This document shows positions 52,145-60,817 of a stretch of 64,000 nt of DNA, in pieces. The notes under the pieces are model-generated. The model was not told the DNA's origin. It made no database searches and saw only the letters and a program-made list of their open reading frames with translations. A program made the translations under genes and the position numbers. Origin of the DNA: Vicinamibacterales bacterium. Its GTDB lineage: Bacteria > Acidobacteriota > Vicinamibacteria > Vicinamibacterales > UBA2999. Every line of letters begins with the position of its first letter. Position 1 is the stretch's first letter. The stretch spans positions 85,374 through 149,373 of the forward strand of contig JAUXWO010000036.1 in NCBI GenBank assembly GCA_030680175.1, in the 5' to 3' direction.

Positions 52145-54943
52145 CTAGAACCACGAGAACCCGATTGACATCGCGACGGTGCGGCCCAGCGTGAAGACGC
52201 GCTGGTCTTCCACACCCTGCGTGTAGAGATATTCGCTATCGGTCAGGTTGTCGAACGTCAGACGGACGTTGAACCGGTTCGCGATGCGCTGCGACACCAC
52301 GAGGTCCAGCACGCCCCGGCCCTGCTCGACGATGTCCGGCGCGCCGCTGGCGCCGACGTCCGAGATCCGGTCGTCGAAGAAGTTATAGAGCAGCCGCGTC
52401 GAGAAATTGCCGAACGTCAGCTCGCCGATGGCGTTGAACAGGTTCTTCGACTGGCCGGCCAGCGGCCGCACAATCGAGGTCTGGGTGCGAATCAGGCTCT
52501 CGGTGAGCGTGATCTCGGAGTCGACCCACGTGTAGTTGGCGCTCACCCACAGATGGCGGCCCACCGCCTGGGAGGCCTCGACCTCGAAGCCGATGTTGCG
52601 CGCGCTGTCGGCATTCTCGAACGTCGACACCGGCTGCGCGCCGCCCGTGATCACGCGCTCGATCGGATCCGCGAACCGCTTCATGAACGCACTCAGCGCG
52701 AATACGTTGCGGGTGCCGGTGAACAGCTCCCAGCGGGCGTCGAGGTTCTGAATCAGGGCGCGCGTCAGGTTCGGGTTGCCTCGGATCGAGCGGTTACCGA
52801 CGACATCGGTGAACTCGAACGCCGCCAGCTCCCGGAACTCCGGCCGGTTCACGGTCTGGCTGTAGCCGAGGCGCAGGTTCATGTCGGGGCGCAGGGCGTA
52901 GACAAGGTTCGCCGACGGGAAGAAGTCCGTGTTGTCCAGCGTCGCCGTGACCTTGTCGACGAACAGGCCGAAGGGGTCGAACGTGTTGACCGTCAGGTCG
53001 AACTGCTCGACGCGCACGCCGGCCACGATCCGGGCCTTGTCCGACAGGGCGGCGTCCGCCATCCCGTAGAACGCGATGGTCTCCTGCCGCGCGTCGTACG
53101 CATCGACCGGCCGCGTCTCCTCGTTGAACCGGAACGCCGGACCGATGTTCGCCGCCGTGTAGAGCTGCTCGGGCGTCTGCCGCAGGTCGGGATTCACGAT
53201 GTTGGTCGGAATGAAGCGGAAGCGGCGCGACGAGGCATCGCGCTCGCGCTTGATGTAGCTCGGCCCCGCCTTCACCTGCACCGGGCGGCCGTTGGCCGTG
53301 AAGTACACGCTCCAGTTCGCCGCCACGTCCAGCGTGTCGTCATCGAGCGTGTTGAACATGCGGAACCCGCTCTGCGATTCGTCGGCCAGCCGGAACACGC
53401 GGTCGGCGGGCACGGCGTTGATCGACGCCTGATAGAGCGTCTCGCGCAGGTCCGGCTCGTCGCGCGTCGCGCGCGCGTAGCCGACCCGCCAGTCGATCCG
53501 GCTGTTGCCGAGGGTCCGGAAGAAGTGCTCGCCACCGAGGGCGTTCGCCAGCAGGCCCTCCTCAATGAACTGCACACGGGTGTTCCGGAAGTACTGGTTG
53601 TTCTCCGTGTTGGGTCCCTCGAACAGGCGCCCCTCGTCCTTGCCACTGTGGCTGTAGAAGTTCTCGAAGCTGACGCGGTGGTTGGGCGAGAACGCATACG
53701 CCAGGTTGGCGACCGCGCCGAGCTGCGCCTTCTGGGTTCCGGTCTGGAACTGGTACTCGGTGACCGCTTCGAGCGTGTCGCCTTCATCGACCCGATAGAA
53801 GTTGCGCTGTTCCTCGACGTAGCTCTCCTTGTAGGAGTGGCTCGCGCTGGCCACGACACCGAGCTTGCCCCAGCGGTGGCCGAACGTCGCCCCCCACGAT
53901 TGCGCCGGCGCGCCGTCCGCGTTCACCGGGGTCCACCGGTTGTCGAGCAGGCGGCCGAACGAGTTGATCTCCGCCGGGCTGTACCCCACCTCCGGCGTGT
54001 AGATCCCGCGGCGGACCACCTTGTTGGACGGCATCCCCGACGGAAGGCTGCGGCTGTCGTTGTCGAAGCCCCAGAAGTCCCGGACGCCGAGCGGGCTCTG
54101 CGGCATGCGCTTGCCCGTCGAGACCGAGTTGTAGCCGAGCCCGAACGACAGGTCGAACACCGGACGGTTCGGGAACTTCAGCGGCTGAATCTGCACCAGC
54201 CCGCCCGCGAACTCCGCCGACTTGTCCACCGAGTAGGTCTTCGCCACCTGCACGCTGTCCAGCAGCCCCGAGGGGAAGATATCGAGCGGCACGACCTTCT
54301 TGTCCGGCTCCGTCGTCGGCAGCACGGATCCGGAGAGCGTCGTGTTGCTGTACCGCTCGCCGAGCCCACGGACGAACACATACTGGCTGTCCACCACGGA
54401 CAGCCCCGTGACCCGGGACATCGCCGTCGCCGCGTCCCCGTCGCCGTTGGCCCGCATCTCCTGCGCGCCCATGTTGTCGCTGACCACCGCCGCGTTCTTG
54501 CGCTCGACCAGCTGCGCCGCCGCCGACGACGTGATGGCGTCGAGCGGGGCACTGGCCACGACCGTGACGGTCTCCGCGAACCGCGTCATCGACAGGCCGA
54601 TATCAGCCGTCGTCGTGCGCTCCGTCGCGCGCGCCTCGACGGTCACCATCCGTTCCTGGTAGCCGTCCAGCATCACCTTCAGCTGGTACGTGCCCGGTAC
54701 GACGTCCAGACTGAAGCGGCCGTCCACGTCCGTGTAGACCACCTCGCCGCTGCCGACCACTTCGACCGGCACGCCGGGCAGGGCGATCGCGTTGAACTGG
54801 TCGCGGACCTGGCCGACGATGCGCACGCGCTGGCTGGACTGGCTGCTCTGCGCCACGGCGGCCGCGGCCCACGTGGGCGACGCGAGGCCGGTGATCAGCA
54901 GGCAGGACAGAAGCCCGTTGCGGGCCTTCACTGCGAGACTCAT
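52145..54943 (-). CDS. TonB-dependent receptor under a Pho-box-like array
   Basis: The 932-residue protein has a signal peptide (LLSCLLITGLASPTWAAAAVAQ), a carboxypeptidase-regulatory-like domain (RVRIVGQVRDQFNAIALPGV, GTYQLKVMLDGYQERMVTV), a plug (DAATAMSRVTGLSVVDSQYV, VRGLGERYSNTTLSG) and a barrel ending in VAMSIGFSWF. The start is set at ATG 54943, after AGAGGA. Four 11-bp repeats and a TACCCT -10 stand 92-135 bp upstream. It is transcribed with the beta-helix protein. The likely ligand is an organophosphate or phosphate complex. Confidence 0.92.
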   Translation of the reverse strand: MSLAVKARNGLLSCLLITGLASPTWAAAAVAQSSQSSQRVRIVGQVRDQFNAIALPGVPVEVVGSGEVVYTDVDGRFSLDVVPGTYQLKVMLDGYQERMVTVEARATERTTTADIGLSMTRFAETVTVVASAPLDAITSSAAAQLVERKNAAVVSDNMGAQEMRANGDGDAATAMSRVTGLSVVDSQYVFVRGLGERYSNTTLSGSVLPTTEPDKKVVPLDIFPSGLLDSVQVAKTYSVDKSAEFAGGLVQIQPLKFPNRPVFDLSFGLGYNSVSTGKRMPQSPLGVRDFWGFDNDSRSLPSGMPSNKVVRRGIYTPEVGYSPAEINSFGRLLDNRWTPVNADGAPAQSWGATFGHRWGKLGVVASASHSYKESYVEEQRNFYRVDEGDTLEAVTEYQFQTGTQKAQLGAVANLAYAFSPNHRVSFENFYSHSGKDEGRLFEGPNTENNQYFRNTRVQFIEEGLLANALGGEHFFRTLGNSRIDWRVGYARATRDEPDLRETLYQASINAVPADRVFRLADESQSGFRMFNTLDDDTLDVAANWSVYFTANGRPVQVKAGPSYIKRERDASSRRFRFIPTNIVNPDLRQTPEQLYTAANIGPAFRFNEETRPVDAYDARQETIAFYGMADAALSDKARIVAGVRVEQFDLTVNTFDPFGLFVDKVTATLDNTDFFPSANLVYALRPDMNLRLGYSQTVNRPEFRELAAFEFTDVVGNRSIRGNPNLTRALIQNLDARWELFTGTRNVFALSAFMKRFADPIERVITGGAQPVSTFENADSARNIGFEVEASQAVGRHLWVSANYTWVDSEITLTESLIRTQTSIVRPLAGQSKNLFNAIGELTFGNFSTRLLYNFFDDRISDVGASGAPDIVEQGRGVLDLVVSQRIANRFNVRLTFDNLTDSEYLYTQGVEDQRVFTLGRTVAMSIGFSWF

Positions 54944-55024
54944 GGGTTTCCTCTGGCTGGACATCGGGGTATCGATTCCCGGCGGGCACACGAACGGCTC
55001 GACCGGGGCGTCTATGCTCCAGCA

Positions 55025-55078
55025 AGGGTAGAAGGCGGGTGTGAAACGGTCGTGACGGAGGTGTTACGGACGGGTTAA
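55025..55078 (-). promoter_or_regulatory. Pho-box-like array of four 11-bp direct repeats plus -10
   Basis: Minus strand: TTAACCCGTCC (55078-55068), GTAACACCTCC (55067-55057), GTCACGACCGT (55056-55046), TTCACACCCGC (55045-55035), in perfect 11-bp phase, then TACCCT (55030-55025) as -10. PhoB/PhoP-type regulators bind 11-bp direct repeats with a TTAAC/TTCAC-type core, so a PhoB-activated promoter for the TonB receptor gene is inferred. Confidence 0.65.
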
Positions 55079-55143
55079 CAAGAGACGGGGGGGCCAGGGG
55101 GCCGGGGGGCCGAAGTGCCGGGGTGCCCCAGTCCGAGGGGGCT

Positions 55144-55737
55144 TCAGGGGGTCAGGTGGATCTCGGTGACGGGGACTTGATCGAGAGCGGTGGCGCCGTG
55201 GGCCGCCAGCACCACCAGGGTGTCGCCGGCCTGCACGAGCTCCGTCAACACGCGGCGCCACCGCGCGAGCGAGGCGTCGTCGAGACCGCCCTCCGGTTCG
55301 TCGAGCAGCAGGCAACGCGGCGCCGCCACCAGCGCGCGCGCGAGGGCCACGCGCTGCCGCTGGCCGGACGACAACGTGGCCGCCGGCGCCGCCGCCAGCG
55401 CGCCCAGTTCGAGGGCCGTGAGCCAGCGGTCGATCACGTCAGGCCGCGCGCCGGGGACGATCCGCAGGTTGCGGCCCACCGTGCCGCGCATCAGGTACGG
55501 CGTCGAGTGCACGTACACCGCGCCGCCCGGCCCCGGCGCCAGCCGCGGGTCCACGCGCCCCGCCACCGGCGGCAGCAACCCGGCCAGCGTCTTGAGGAAC
55601 GTCGTCTTGCCAGACCCGTTCGCGCCGCGTACGAGATGCAGGCGTCCCGGCACGAGGTCGCCGTCCGGGACGTGCGCCACCACGTGGCCGCCATGCCCCA
55701 CAGCGAAACCCCGAAGCGCGAGGGTGGGCCCCGTCAT
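55144..55737 (-). CDS. tupC: tungstate-type ABC ATPase TupC
   Basis: The 197-residue ATPase has Walker A GANGSGKTTFLKTL, signature LSSGQRQRVALARAL and Walker B CLLLDEPEGGLDD. It is short, as is usual for TupC, and overlaps tupB by ATGA. A GC-rich low-complexity stretch follows it (55085-55143), with runs of G. Confidence 0.85.
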   Translation of the reverse strand: MTGPTLALRGFAVGHGGHVVAHVPDGDLVPGRLHLVRGANGSGKTTFLKTLAGLLPPVAGRVDPRLAPGPGGAVYVHSTPYLMRGTVGRNLRIVPGARPDVIDRWLTALELGALAAAPAATLSSGQRQRVALARALVAAPRCLLLDEPEGGLDDASLARWRRVLTELVQAGDTLVVLAAHGATALDQVPVTEIHLTP

Positions 55738-56423
55738 TCCCCATCCCCCCGCAGGGCCGCGGCCCCGTGCACCACCGCGTTGACCGCCAGGGCGATCCCG
55801 AGCAGCACCAGCCCCATCGCCAGCGCCCGCGCATCATCGCCGCGCGTGTGCTCGAGCGCGATGACCGTCGTCAGCGTCCGCGTGTGATGACGGATGTTGC
55901 CGCCGAGAATCACCGCCGCACCGAGCTCCGTGAAGACACGCGCGAAGGCGATGAGCGCCGCCGACACGAGCGCCGGCCGCACCTCGTTCAACACCACCCG
56001 CATCCGCGCCACACCGCGAATCCCCATCGTCTGCACGGTCTCGCGCGCCGACGGCGGCAGCCGCCGCACGGCGCCCAGGGTGAGCGCGGCGAGAATCGGG
56101 AACGCGAGGATGGTCTGCCCAGCCACCATCGCGGCCTTCGTGTAGAGCAGGTCCATCCACCCAAGCGGGCCGGACGCCGAGAGCGCAAAGTAGAGCGTCA
56201 GCCCCACGACCACGGTGGGAAGCGCCGCCAGGGCATGCAGCACGCCGCTTGCGGCCTGCGCCACACCACTCCGCGCGCCCGCCAGCGCGTACCCGGCGGG
56301 CACGGCGAGCGCCAGCGCCAGAGCGAGGGCAACGAACGAGACCTGGAGGGAGACCGCGGTGACCTGCCAGACCTCTCCATCAAGGGTGGCCACGAGCGTC
56401 AAGGCATCGACAAGGAGGGACAT
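55734..56423 (-). CDS. tupB: tungstate-type ABC permease TupB
   Basis: The 229-residue membrane protein has five to six hydrophobic segments and the TupB-typical MDLLYTKAAMVAGQTILAFPI and ARVFTELGAAVILGGNIRHHTRTLTT. Tungstate permeases of this type form homodimers. It is co-translated with the ATPase, but separated from tupA by a 183-bp spacer of tandem repeats. Confidence 0.88.
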   Translation of the reverse strand: MSLLVDALTLVATLDGEVWQVTAVSLQVSFVALALALALAVPAGYALAGARSGVAQAASGVLHALAALPTVVVGLTLYFALSASGPLGWMDLLYTKAAMVAGQTILAFPILAALTLGAVRRLPPSARETVQTMGIRGVARMRVVLNEVRPALVSAALIAFARVFTELGAAVILGGNIRHHTRTLTTVIALEHTRGDDARALAMGLVLLGIALAVNAVVHGAAALRGDGE

Positions 56424-56431
56424 AGATAGAT

Positions 56432-56575
56432 AGATAAAGGAATCTGGTGATCTCGTGATGTGGTGATGTGGTGATCGGATGTCAGATGTCCAGATCTTCC
56501 TGGCCTTCGTCTCGATCTATCTCGTGATCTTGTGATCTGCAATCTGCGATCTGCGATCTGCGATCTGCGATCTCG
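56432..56575. repeat. short tandem repeats inside the tup operon
   Basis: Within the tupA-tupB spacer, a GATA/TAGA tetranucleotide run begins at 56432 and six 7-bp units (GATCTGC, one AATCTGC and one diverged GATCTCG) fill 56534-56575. Related motifs (GTGATGTG, GATCTCGTGAT) lie in between. The element is low-complexity, AT-richer than its surroundings, and has no coding content. Confidence 0.75.
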
Positions 56576-56606
56576 TGCTCTCTTTGTTGCTTCGTGACCT
56601 TCGTGA

Positions 56607-57401
56607 TTATCTGTTGCCCACGTCACCGGCCGGCGTGAACACCTGCTCGCCGGCGACGCGGAACCGGGCGATGGCCGCCTGGCCGGCGTCGCTCAGGAAC
56701 CAGTCGGCGAGCTGCGCCGCCTCTACCCGGCGGGCGCCGGTGCCCGGGATCACGATCGCATACACGTTGGCCAGACCGTCGCCGCCCTCGAACAGGACGG
56801 CGAGCGGAAGCGTCGGGGCGAGTTGCAGGAAGGTGGCGCGGTCCGAAAGGGCATACGCGCCGCGCTCGCTCGCCACGCGCAGCGTCGGCGACATGCCCTG
56901 GCCCGTCTCGATCACACGGGAGAGCGCGGGGGTGCGGGCGGCCGTGCGCCACAGGACACGCTCACGGGCATGCGTGCCGGAGCCGTCGCCCCGCGAGGCG
57001 AACCACGCCCCGCGATCGGCGATGCGCTGAAACGCCTCCGCGGCAGACGCGGCGCCGGCGATGCCCGCCGGATCATCGGGCGGACCGGCCACCACGAAGC
57101 CGTTGGCCATCACGGCGACGACGCGCGCGGCGGCATCGGAGTCCCGATACGCCTGCTCGGCCTCAGGGTCGTGCGTGAGCGCCACATCCACGTCGCCCCG
57201 CGCGAGCAAGGCGAGCGCCCGCCCGGTGCCGACCGCCAGCACGTCCACGCGGAGGCCGCTCTCCGCCGTAAACGCCGGCAGCACCGCCCCGAGCAGGCCC
57301 GAGTGATCGACGGACGTTGTCGTCGCGAGCCGGAGCGCGCGCGGCTCGGACGCGCACGCCAGGCTCACGACCGAGAGCAGGATCCCGGCGAGCAGGCGCA
57401 T
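56607..57401 (-). CDS. tupA: tungstate-binding protein TupA
   Basis: The 264-residue protein has a signal sequence with a potential lipobox (VVSLACASEP) and the TupA-characteristic LRLATTTSVDHSGLLGAVLP, followed by AVGTGRALALLARGDVDVAL and SRGDGSGTHARERVLW. The TTTS and GDGSGT loops bind oxyanions such as tungstate. Tungsten supports aldehyde oxidoreductase and formate dehydrogenase enzymes. Confidence 0.88.
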   Translation of the reverse strand: MRLLAGILLSVVSLACASEPRALRLATTTSVDHSGLLGAVLPAFTAESGLRVDVLAVGTGRALALLARGDVDVALTHDPEAEQAYRDSDAAARVVAVMANGFVVAGPPDDPAGIAGAASAAEAFQRIADRGAWFASRGDGSGTHARERVLWRTAARTPALSRVIETGQGMSPTLRVASERGAYALSDRATFLQLAPTLPLAVLFEGGDGLANVYAIVIPGTGARRVEAAQLADWFLSDAGQAAIARFRVAGEQVFTPAGDVGNR

Positions 57402-57469
57402 CCGATGATTCTAGTGGAGTGTCCCAACGGGAAGAGGTACTACCAGCGCCTCGGCTCAGCCGCGATTCT

Positions 57470-57495
57470 CCGGGCCGCCCCATCGGGCGGCCCGG
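57470..57495. terminator. GC-rich hairpin between arsM and tupA
   Basis: CCGGGCCGCC (57470-57479) pairs perfectly with GGCGGCCCGG (57486-57495) around a 6-nt loop, 29 bp after the arsM stop on the minus strand. No T tract follows, so it may be a pause or factor-dependent stop instead of a classical intrinsic terminator. Confidence 0.45.
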
Positions 57496-57523
57496 TCGTA
57501 GATCGTCACGACACTCGGCCGCG

Positions 57524-58381
57524 TCAGCTGCAGCAGGTGGGCCCGCAGCAGGCCGTGGCGGCCCCGCCCGGTTTCGTGGCGCGGACGAAGGCGCTCATGA
57601 AGCGGCCGTCGACCTGCTGGACGAGTGCCGGATCGATCCCCGCCTCCGCAAGGAACGACGCCGCATCCGCCGCCTTGTAGATGCGCGTGGGCTCGAGGTC
57701 CACCGCCTCGAACCCCGCCGCGGCGAGCTTGGTGCGGTACTCCCCCTCTTCGAGCGCGCCCGCGATGCAGCCCACCCAGAGCTCCATGCTGCGGCGCACC
57801 TCGACGGGGATGTCGTGGCCACGGACGACGACGTCGGAGACCGCGAAGCGGCCGCCCGGCTTCAACACGCGAAAGGCCTCGCGCAACACCTGGTCCTTGT
57901 CGGCGGACAGATTGATGACGCAGTTCGAGATGATGACGTCCACGGAGTTGTCGGGCAGCGGGATGTGCTCGATCTCGCCCTTCAGGAACTCGACGTTCTC
58001 GATGCCGGCCTTCTGCTGGTTCTCGCGCGCGAGGGCCAGCATCTGGTCGGTCATGTCGAGGCCGTACGCCTTGCCGGCCGGCCCGACCCGGCGCGCCGAG
58101 AGCAGGACGTCGATGCCGCCGCCGGAGCCGAGGTCGAGCACGGTCTCGCCGGGCGCGAGCTCCGCCAGCGCCGTCGGGTTGCCGCAGCCGAGCGACGCGA
58201 CCACGGCCTCGACGGGCAGCGCGCCCACCTGGCTCACGTCGTAGAGATTCGAGGTGATCGGGTCGTCACACCCCGCACCGCCGGTCCCGCAGCCGCACCC
58301 GGTCTGTCCGGTGGCGGCGCGCTCGGCGGCCTCGCCGTACTTCTGCTTCACGATCGTCCGGATGTCGGCCTGTGCGCTCAC
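57524..58381 (-). CDS. arsM: arsenite methyltransferase ArsM
   Basis: The 285-residue protein has the ArsM layout: an N-terminal Cys-rich start ([20 protein letters not shown]), [20 protein letters not shown] for SAM, the As(III)-binding Cys in [19 protein letters not shown], a second in [14 protein letters not shown], and a tail ending ACCGPTCCS. It methylates As(III) with SAM, producing volatile or less toxic methylarsenicals. It starts at GTG 58381 after GGGAGAAGAG and is divergent from arsR. Its methyltransferase part resembles that of the fusion protein at 20469. Confidence 0.92.
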   Translation of the reverse strand: MSAQADIRTIVKQKYGEAAERAATGQTGCGCGTGGAGCDDPITSNLYDVSQVGALPVEAVVASLGCGNPTALAELAPGETVLDLGSGGGIDVLLSARRVGPAGKAYGLDMTDQMLALARENQQKAGIENVEFLKGEIEHIPLPDNSVDVIISNCVINLSADKDQVLREAFRVLKPGGRFAVSDVVVRGHDIPVEVRRSMELWVGCIAGALEEGEYRTKLAAAGFEAVDLEPTRIYKAADAASFLAEAGIDPALVQQVDGRFMSAFVRATKPGGAATACCGPTCCS

Positions 58382-58419
58382 GGTCTCTTCTCCCTGGCCG
58401 CCCACCGCGGGCGCGCCAC

Positions 58420-58460
58420 ATATTCGGTTACGCGAATATATGCGGCGCGTGATATATTCG
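58420..58460. promoter_or_regulatory. ArsR operator
   Basis: ATATTCG (58420-58426) and CGAATAT (58433-58439) are a perfect inverted repeat with 6 bp between them, and a third ATATTCG lies at 58454-58460, just before the arsR ATG. The site lies between the divergent arsM and arsR and matches the size of ArsR-family operators. Confidence 0.7.
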
Positions 58461-58471
58461 TCAAGTCAAAT

Positions 58472-58870
58472 ATGTTGCCCATGGCCACCTCATCGGCGCC
58501 CTGCTGTGGCGCCACGCCGGCACCCCGCCTCCGCCACGCCTCGACGCTGGCAGCGCTCTGCAAGGTGCTCAGCGACGAGACCCGCCTGCGCCTGCTCGCG
58601 CTCATCGCCCGCGGTGAGGTGTGTGTGTGTGAACTGCACGGCAGCCTGCGCCTGCCGCAGCCGACCGTGTCGCGCCACCTCGCCGCCCTCCGGCGCGCGG
58701 GCCTCGTCGCGGCACGCCGCGACGGCATCTGGATGCACTACCGCCTGGCGGACACGCTGGACCCGGTGACCCGCACCACCCTCGACGCCGTGCTCCATGC
58801 GCTGACGCACACGGACACCACGGCGAAGGACGCGGCGCGGCTGCAGGCGGAACTCACCCAGCGCGCGTAG
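58472..58870 (+). CDS. arsR: ArsR-family repressor
   Basis: The 132-residue protein has a winged helix (LCKVLSDETRLRLLALIARG, RLPQPTVSRHLAALRRAGLV) with the As(III) motif CVCELHG at the start of the DNA-binding helix. It also has an N-terminal CC pair (SAPCCG). It should release DNA upon As(III) binding and so derepress arsM. The start is ATG 58472 or ATG 58481. Confidence 0.92.
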   Translation: MLPMATSSAPCCGATPAPRLRHASTLAALCKVLSDETRLRLLALIARGEVCVCELHGSLRLPQPTVSRHLAALRRAGLVAARRDGIWMHYRLADTLDPVTRTTLDAVLHALTHTDTTAKDAARLQAELTQRA

Positions 58871-59169
58871 CCGTCAGCGGCTGAGGCCGCTCTGGACGAG
58901 GTCGCGGGCCGCGGTGCGTCCAGCCACGGTGCCCATAGGCGGCGTCGGTGTTCGGTCCATCCGCAGATTGCGCGGATGACGCAGAGGCAGAGGTCCCGGC
59001 GCGGCCTCAGCCGCGCGCGGGACCGCACGCACCACAGCCTGCGCTCGAATTGCACACCCGACATCTGCGGAATCTGCGGAATCTGCGGATGATCCTTCTG
59101 CGTCGTCTGCGGATGGTCCTGCGCGCGGGTGGTTGGACCGAGGCGCGGGTGAAGCGTTACGCTTACCGG
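58871..59169. repeat. spacer with ATCTGCGGA repeats
   Basis: Three tandem copies of ATCTGCGGA occupy 59064-59090, followed by a fourth partial copy (CTGCGGATGG, 59108-59117). Upstream, near 58958-58985, CCATCCGCAG and GCGGATGACGCAG form an inverted counterpart. The two halves can fold into an imperfect hairpin. No gene is seen in this spacer. Confidence 0.6.
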
Positions 59170-60441
59170 ATGCGCAACGTCCTGGCGATCATCCTCGGAG
59201 GCGGCCAAGGCACCCGGCTCTTCCCCCTGACGCAACTCCGCTCGAAGCCGGCCGTCCCCATCGGCGGGAAGTACCGGCTGATCGACGTGCCGATCAGCAA
59301 CTGCCTGCACGCCGACCTGCGGCGCATCTTCGTGCTGACGCAGTTCAACTCCGCCTCGCTCAACCGGCACGTGAGCAACGCCTACCGGATGGACCTGTTC
59401 TCGCGCGGGTTCATCGAGATCCTCGCCGCCGAGCAGACGCCCGAGAGCACGACCTGGTTTCAGGGCACGGCAGACGCCGTCCGCAAGGCGCGCCGTCACT
59501 TCGAGCAGTACGACGCCGAGTACTACCTCATCCTTGCCGGCGACCACCTCTACCGGATGGACTACGCCGAGCTGCTGGCCTCGCACCTCGAGCGCCGGGC
59601 CGACATCACGCTCGCCGCCCTGCCGGTCTCGCCCGCCGATGCGACCGGCATGGGCATCTTCCGGTTCGACGCGCGCGGCCAGATCGACGGCTTCGAGGAG
59701 AAACCCGATGCCGCCCGCCTCGCGCAGATCGGGGCCAGCCTGCCCACGGGCTCGGTGCTCGGCCCGCCCGATGCGGAGAAGCCCTTCATCGCGTCGATGG
59801 GCATCTACCTGTTCTCGCGCGACGTCCTGCTCACCCTGCTCGAGCAGGAAGCCGGCATGGACTTCGCCCGCGCGCTGATCCCGGCAGCCCTGAACCAGTA
59901 CCGCGTCTCCGCGTTCCTGCACAAGGACTACTGGGCGGATGTCGGCACGATCGAGTCGTTCTACGACGCCAACATCATGCTGACCTCGCCCGGCGCGCCG
60001 TTCAGCTTCTACGATCCGCGCCGACCGATGTACACGCACCCGCGCTTCCTGCCGCCGCTCAAGGCGTTCGGCTGCACGCTGCACAACGCGCTCGTCGCCG
60101 AGGGCGGCTTCCTCGACCGCTGCCGGATCGAAGACTCGGTCGTCGGCATCCGCGCGCATGTGGGCGACGAGACCGAGGTGCGCCGCTCCGTGCTGCTCGG
60201 CGCGGATGCGTACGAAGACCTGGCCGCGAGCGAGGCGCACCCCTCGGGCATCCCGCTCGGCATCGGCCGCCGCGCCGTCCTCGACCGCGTGATCGTCGAC
60301 AAGAACGCGCGCATCGGCGACGAAGTCCGCCTGGTGAACACCCGCGGCGTCGATCACGAGGACGGCGACGGCTACTGCATCCGGGGCGGCATCATCATCG
60401 TGCCCAAGGGCGGCGTCATCCCCGCCGGTACAGTGGTGTAG
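59170..60441 (+). CDS. glgC: glucose-1-phosphate adenylyltransferase GlgC
   Basis: The 423-residue enzyme makes ADP-glucose for glycogen (and trehalose-related) synthesis. LGGGQGTRLFPLTQLRSKPAVPIGGKYRL is the nucleotidyl-binding motif, shown here in parts: GGGQGTRLFPLT, SKPAVPIGGKYRLID; the Asp in LAGDHLYRMDY and EKP near residue 180 are catalytic or sugar-binding residues. The C-terminal left-handed beta-helix contains HNALVAEGGFLDRCRIEDSV. The start at 59170 is preceded by a palindromic AGCGTTACGCT. GH15 and the SDR in this window also concern glucose polymers. Confidence 0.95.
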   Translation: MRNVLAIILGGGQGTRLFPLTQLRSKPAVPIGGKYRLIDVPISNCLHADLRRIFVLTQFNSASLNRHVSNAYRMDLFSRGFIEILAAEQTPESTTWFQGTADAVRKARRHFEQYDAEYYLILAGDHLYRMDYAELLASHLERRADITLAALPVSPADATGMGIFRFDARGQIDGFEEKPDAARLAQIGASLPTGSVLGPPDAEKPFIASMGIYLFSRDVLLTLLEQEAGMDFARALIPAALNQYRVSAFLHKDYWADVGTIESFYDANIMLTSPGAPFSFYDPRRPMYTHPRFLPPLKAFGCTLHNALVAEGGFLDRCRIEDSVVGIRAHVGDETEVRRSVLLGADAYEDLAASEAHPSGIPLGIGRRAVLDRVIVDKNARIGDEVRLVNTRGVDHEDGDGYCIRGGIIIVPKGGVIPAGTVV

Positions 60442-60443
60442 CG

Positions 60444-60688
60444 GTGGGACAGCGGGACAGCGGTAGTGGGTAGTAGGTAGTAGGTAGTAGGTAGTAGGTA
60501 GTAGGTCGTGGGTAGTAGGTAGTAGGTAGTAGGTAGTAGGTAGGTGGTGGCCGGGCAGCGTCACACCCCACCACCCACCACCCACCACCCACGACCTACG
60601 ACCCACCACCCACGACCTACTACCCACGACCTACTACCCACCACCCACCCACCCCCCACTACCCACTACCGCTGTCCCGCCGTCCCAC
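60444..60688. repeat. 245-bp inverted repeat of 7-bp units
   Basis: The outer arms, 60444-60473 and 60659-60688, are 30 bp each and complementary except for one base. Inside, the left half is a run of GTAGTAG units (about ten, with one GTCGTGG variant) and the right half consists of CCACCAC, CTACTAC and CGACCTA units in 7-bp register. The single-stranded form would fold into a very long hairpin. It sits between glgC and the second PhoB-like gene and has no coding content. Confidence 0.85.
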
Positions 60689-60694
60689 TACCGC

Positions 60695-60727
60695 GTTACC
60701 CAGAATTAACAGCCCCGTCACTGCCCG
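60695..60727 (+). promoter_or_regulatory. Pho-box-like array of three 11-bp repeats
   Basis: GTTACCCAGAA (60695-60705), TTAACAGCCCC (60706-60716), GTCACTGCCCG (60717-60727) are in 11-bp register and share the T-x-AC core of the array before the TonB receptor at 54943. They lie 91 bp before the ATG of the OmpR-type regulator. Confidence 0.5.
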
Positions 60728-60817
60728 GAAATCTGCACCGGCTACGGTGGAGGTGTCGGACGCGCGTCAGCGACGCCGCGGCCGCCGCCCCGTACCGTGA
60801 CACGCAGGACCAGCCGG

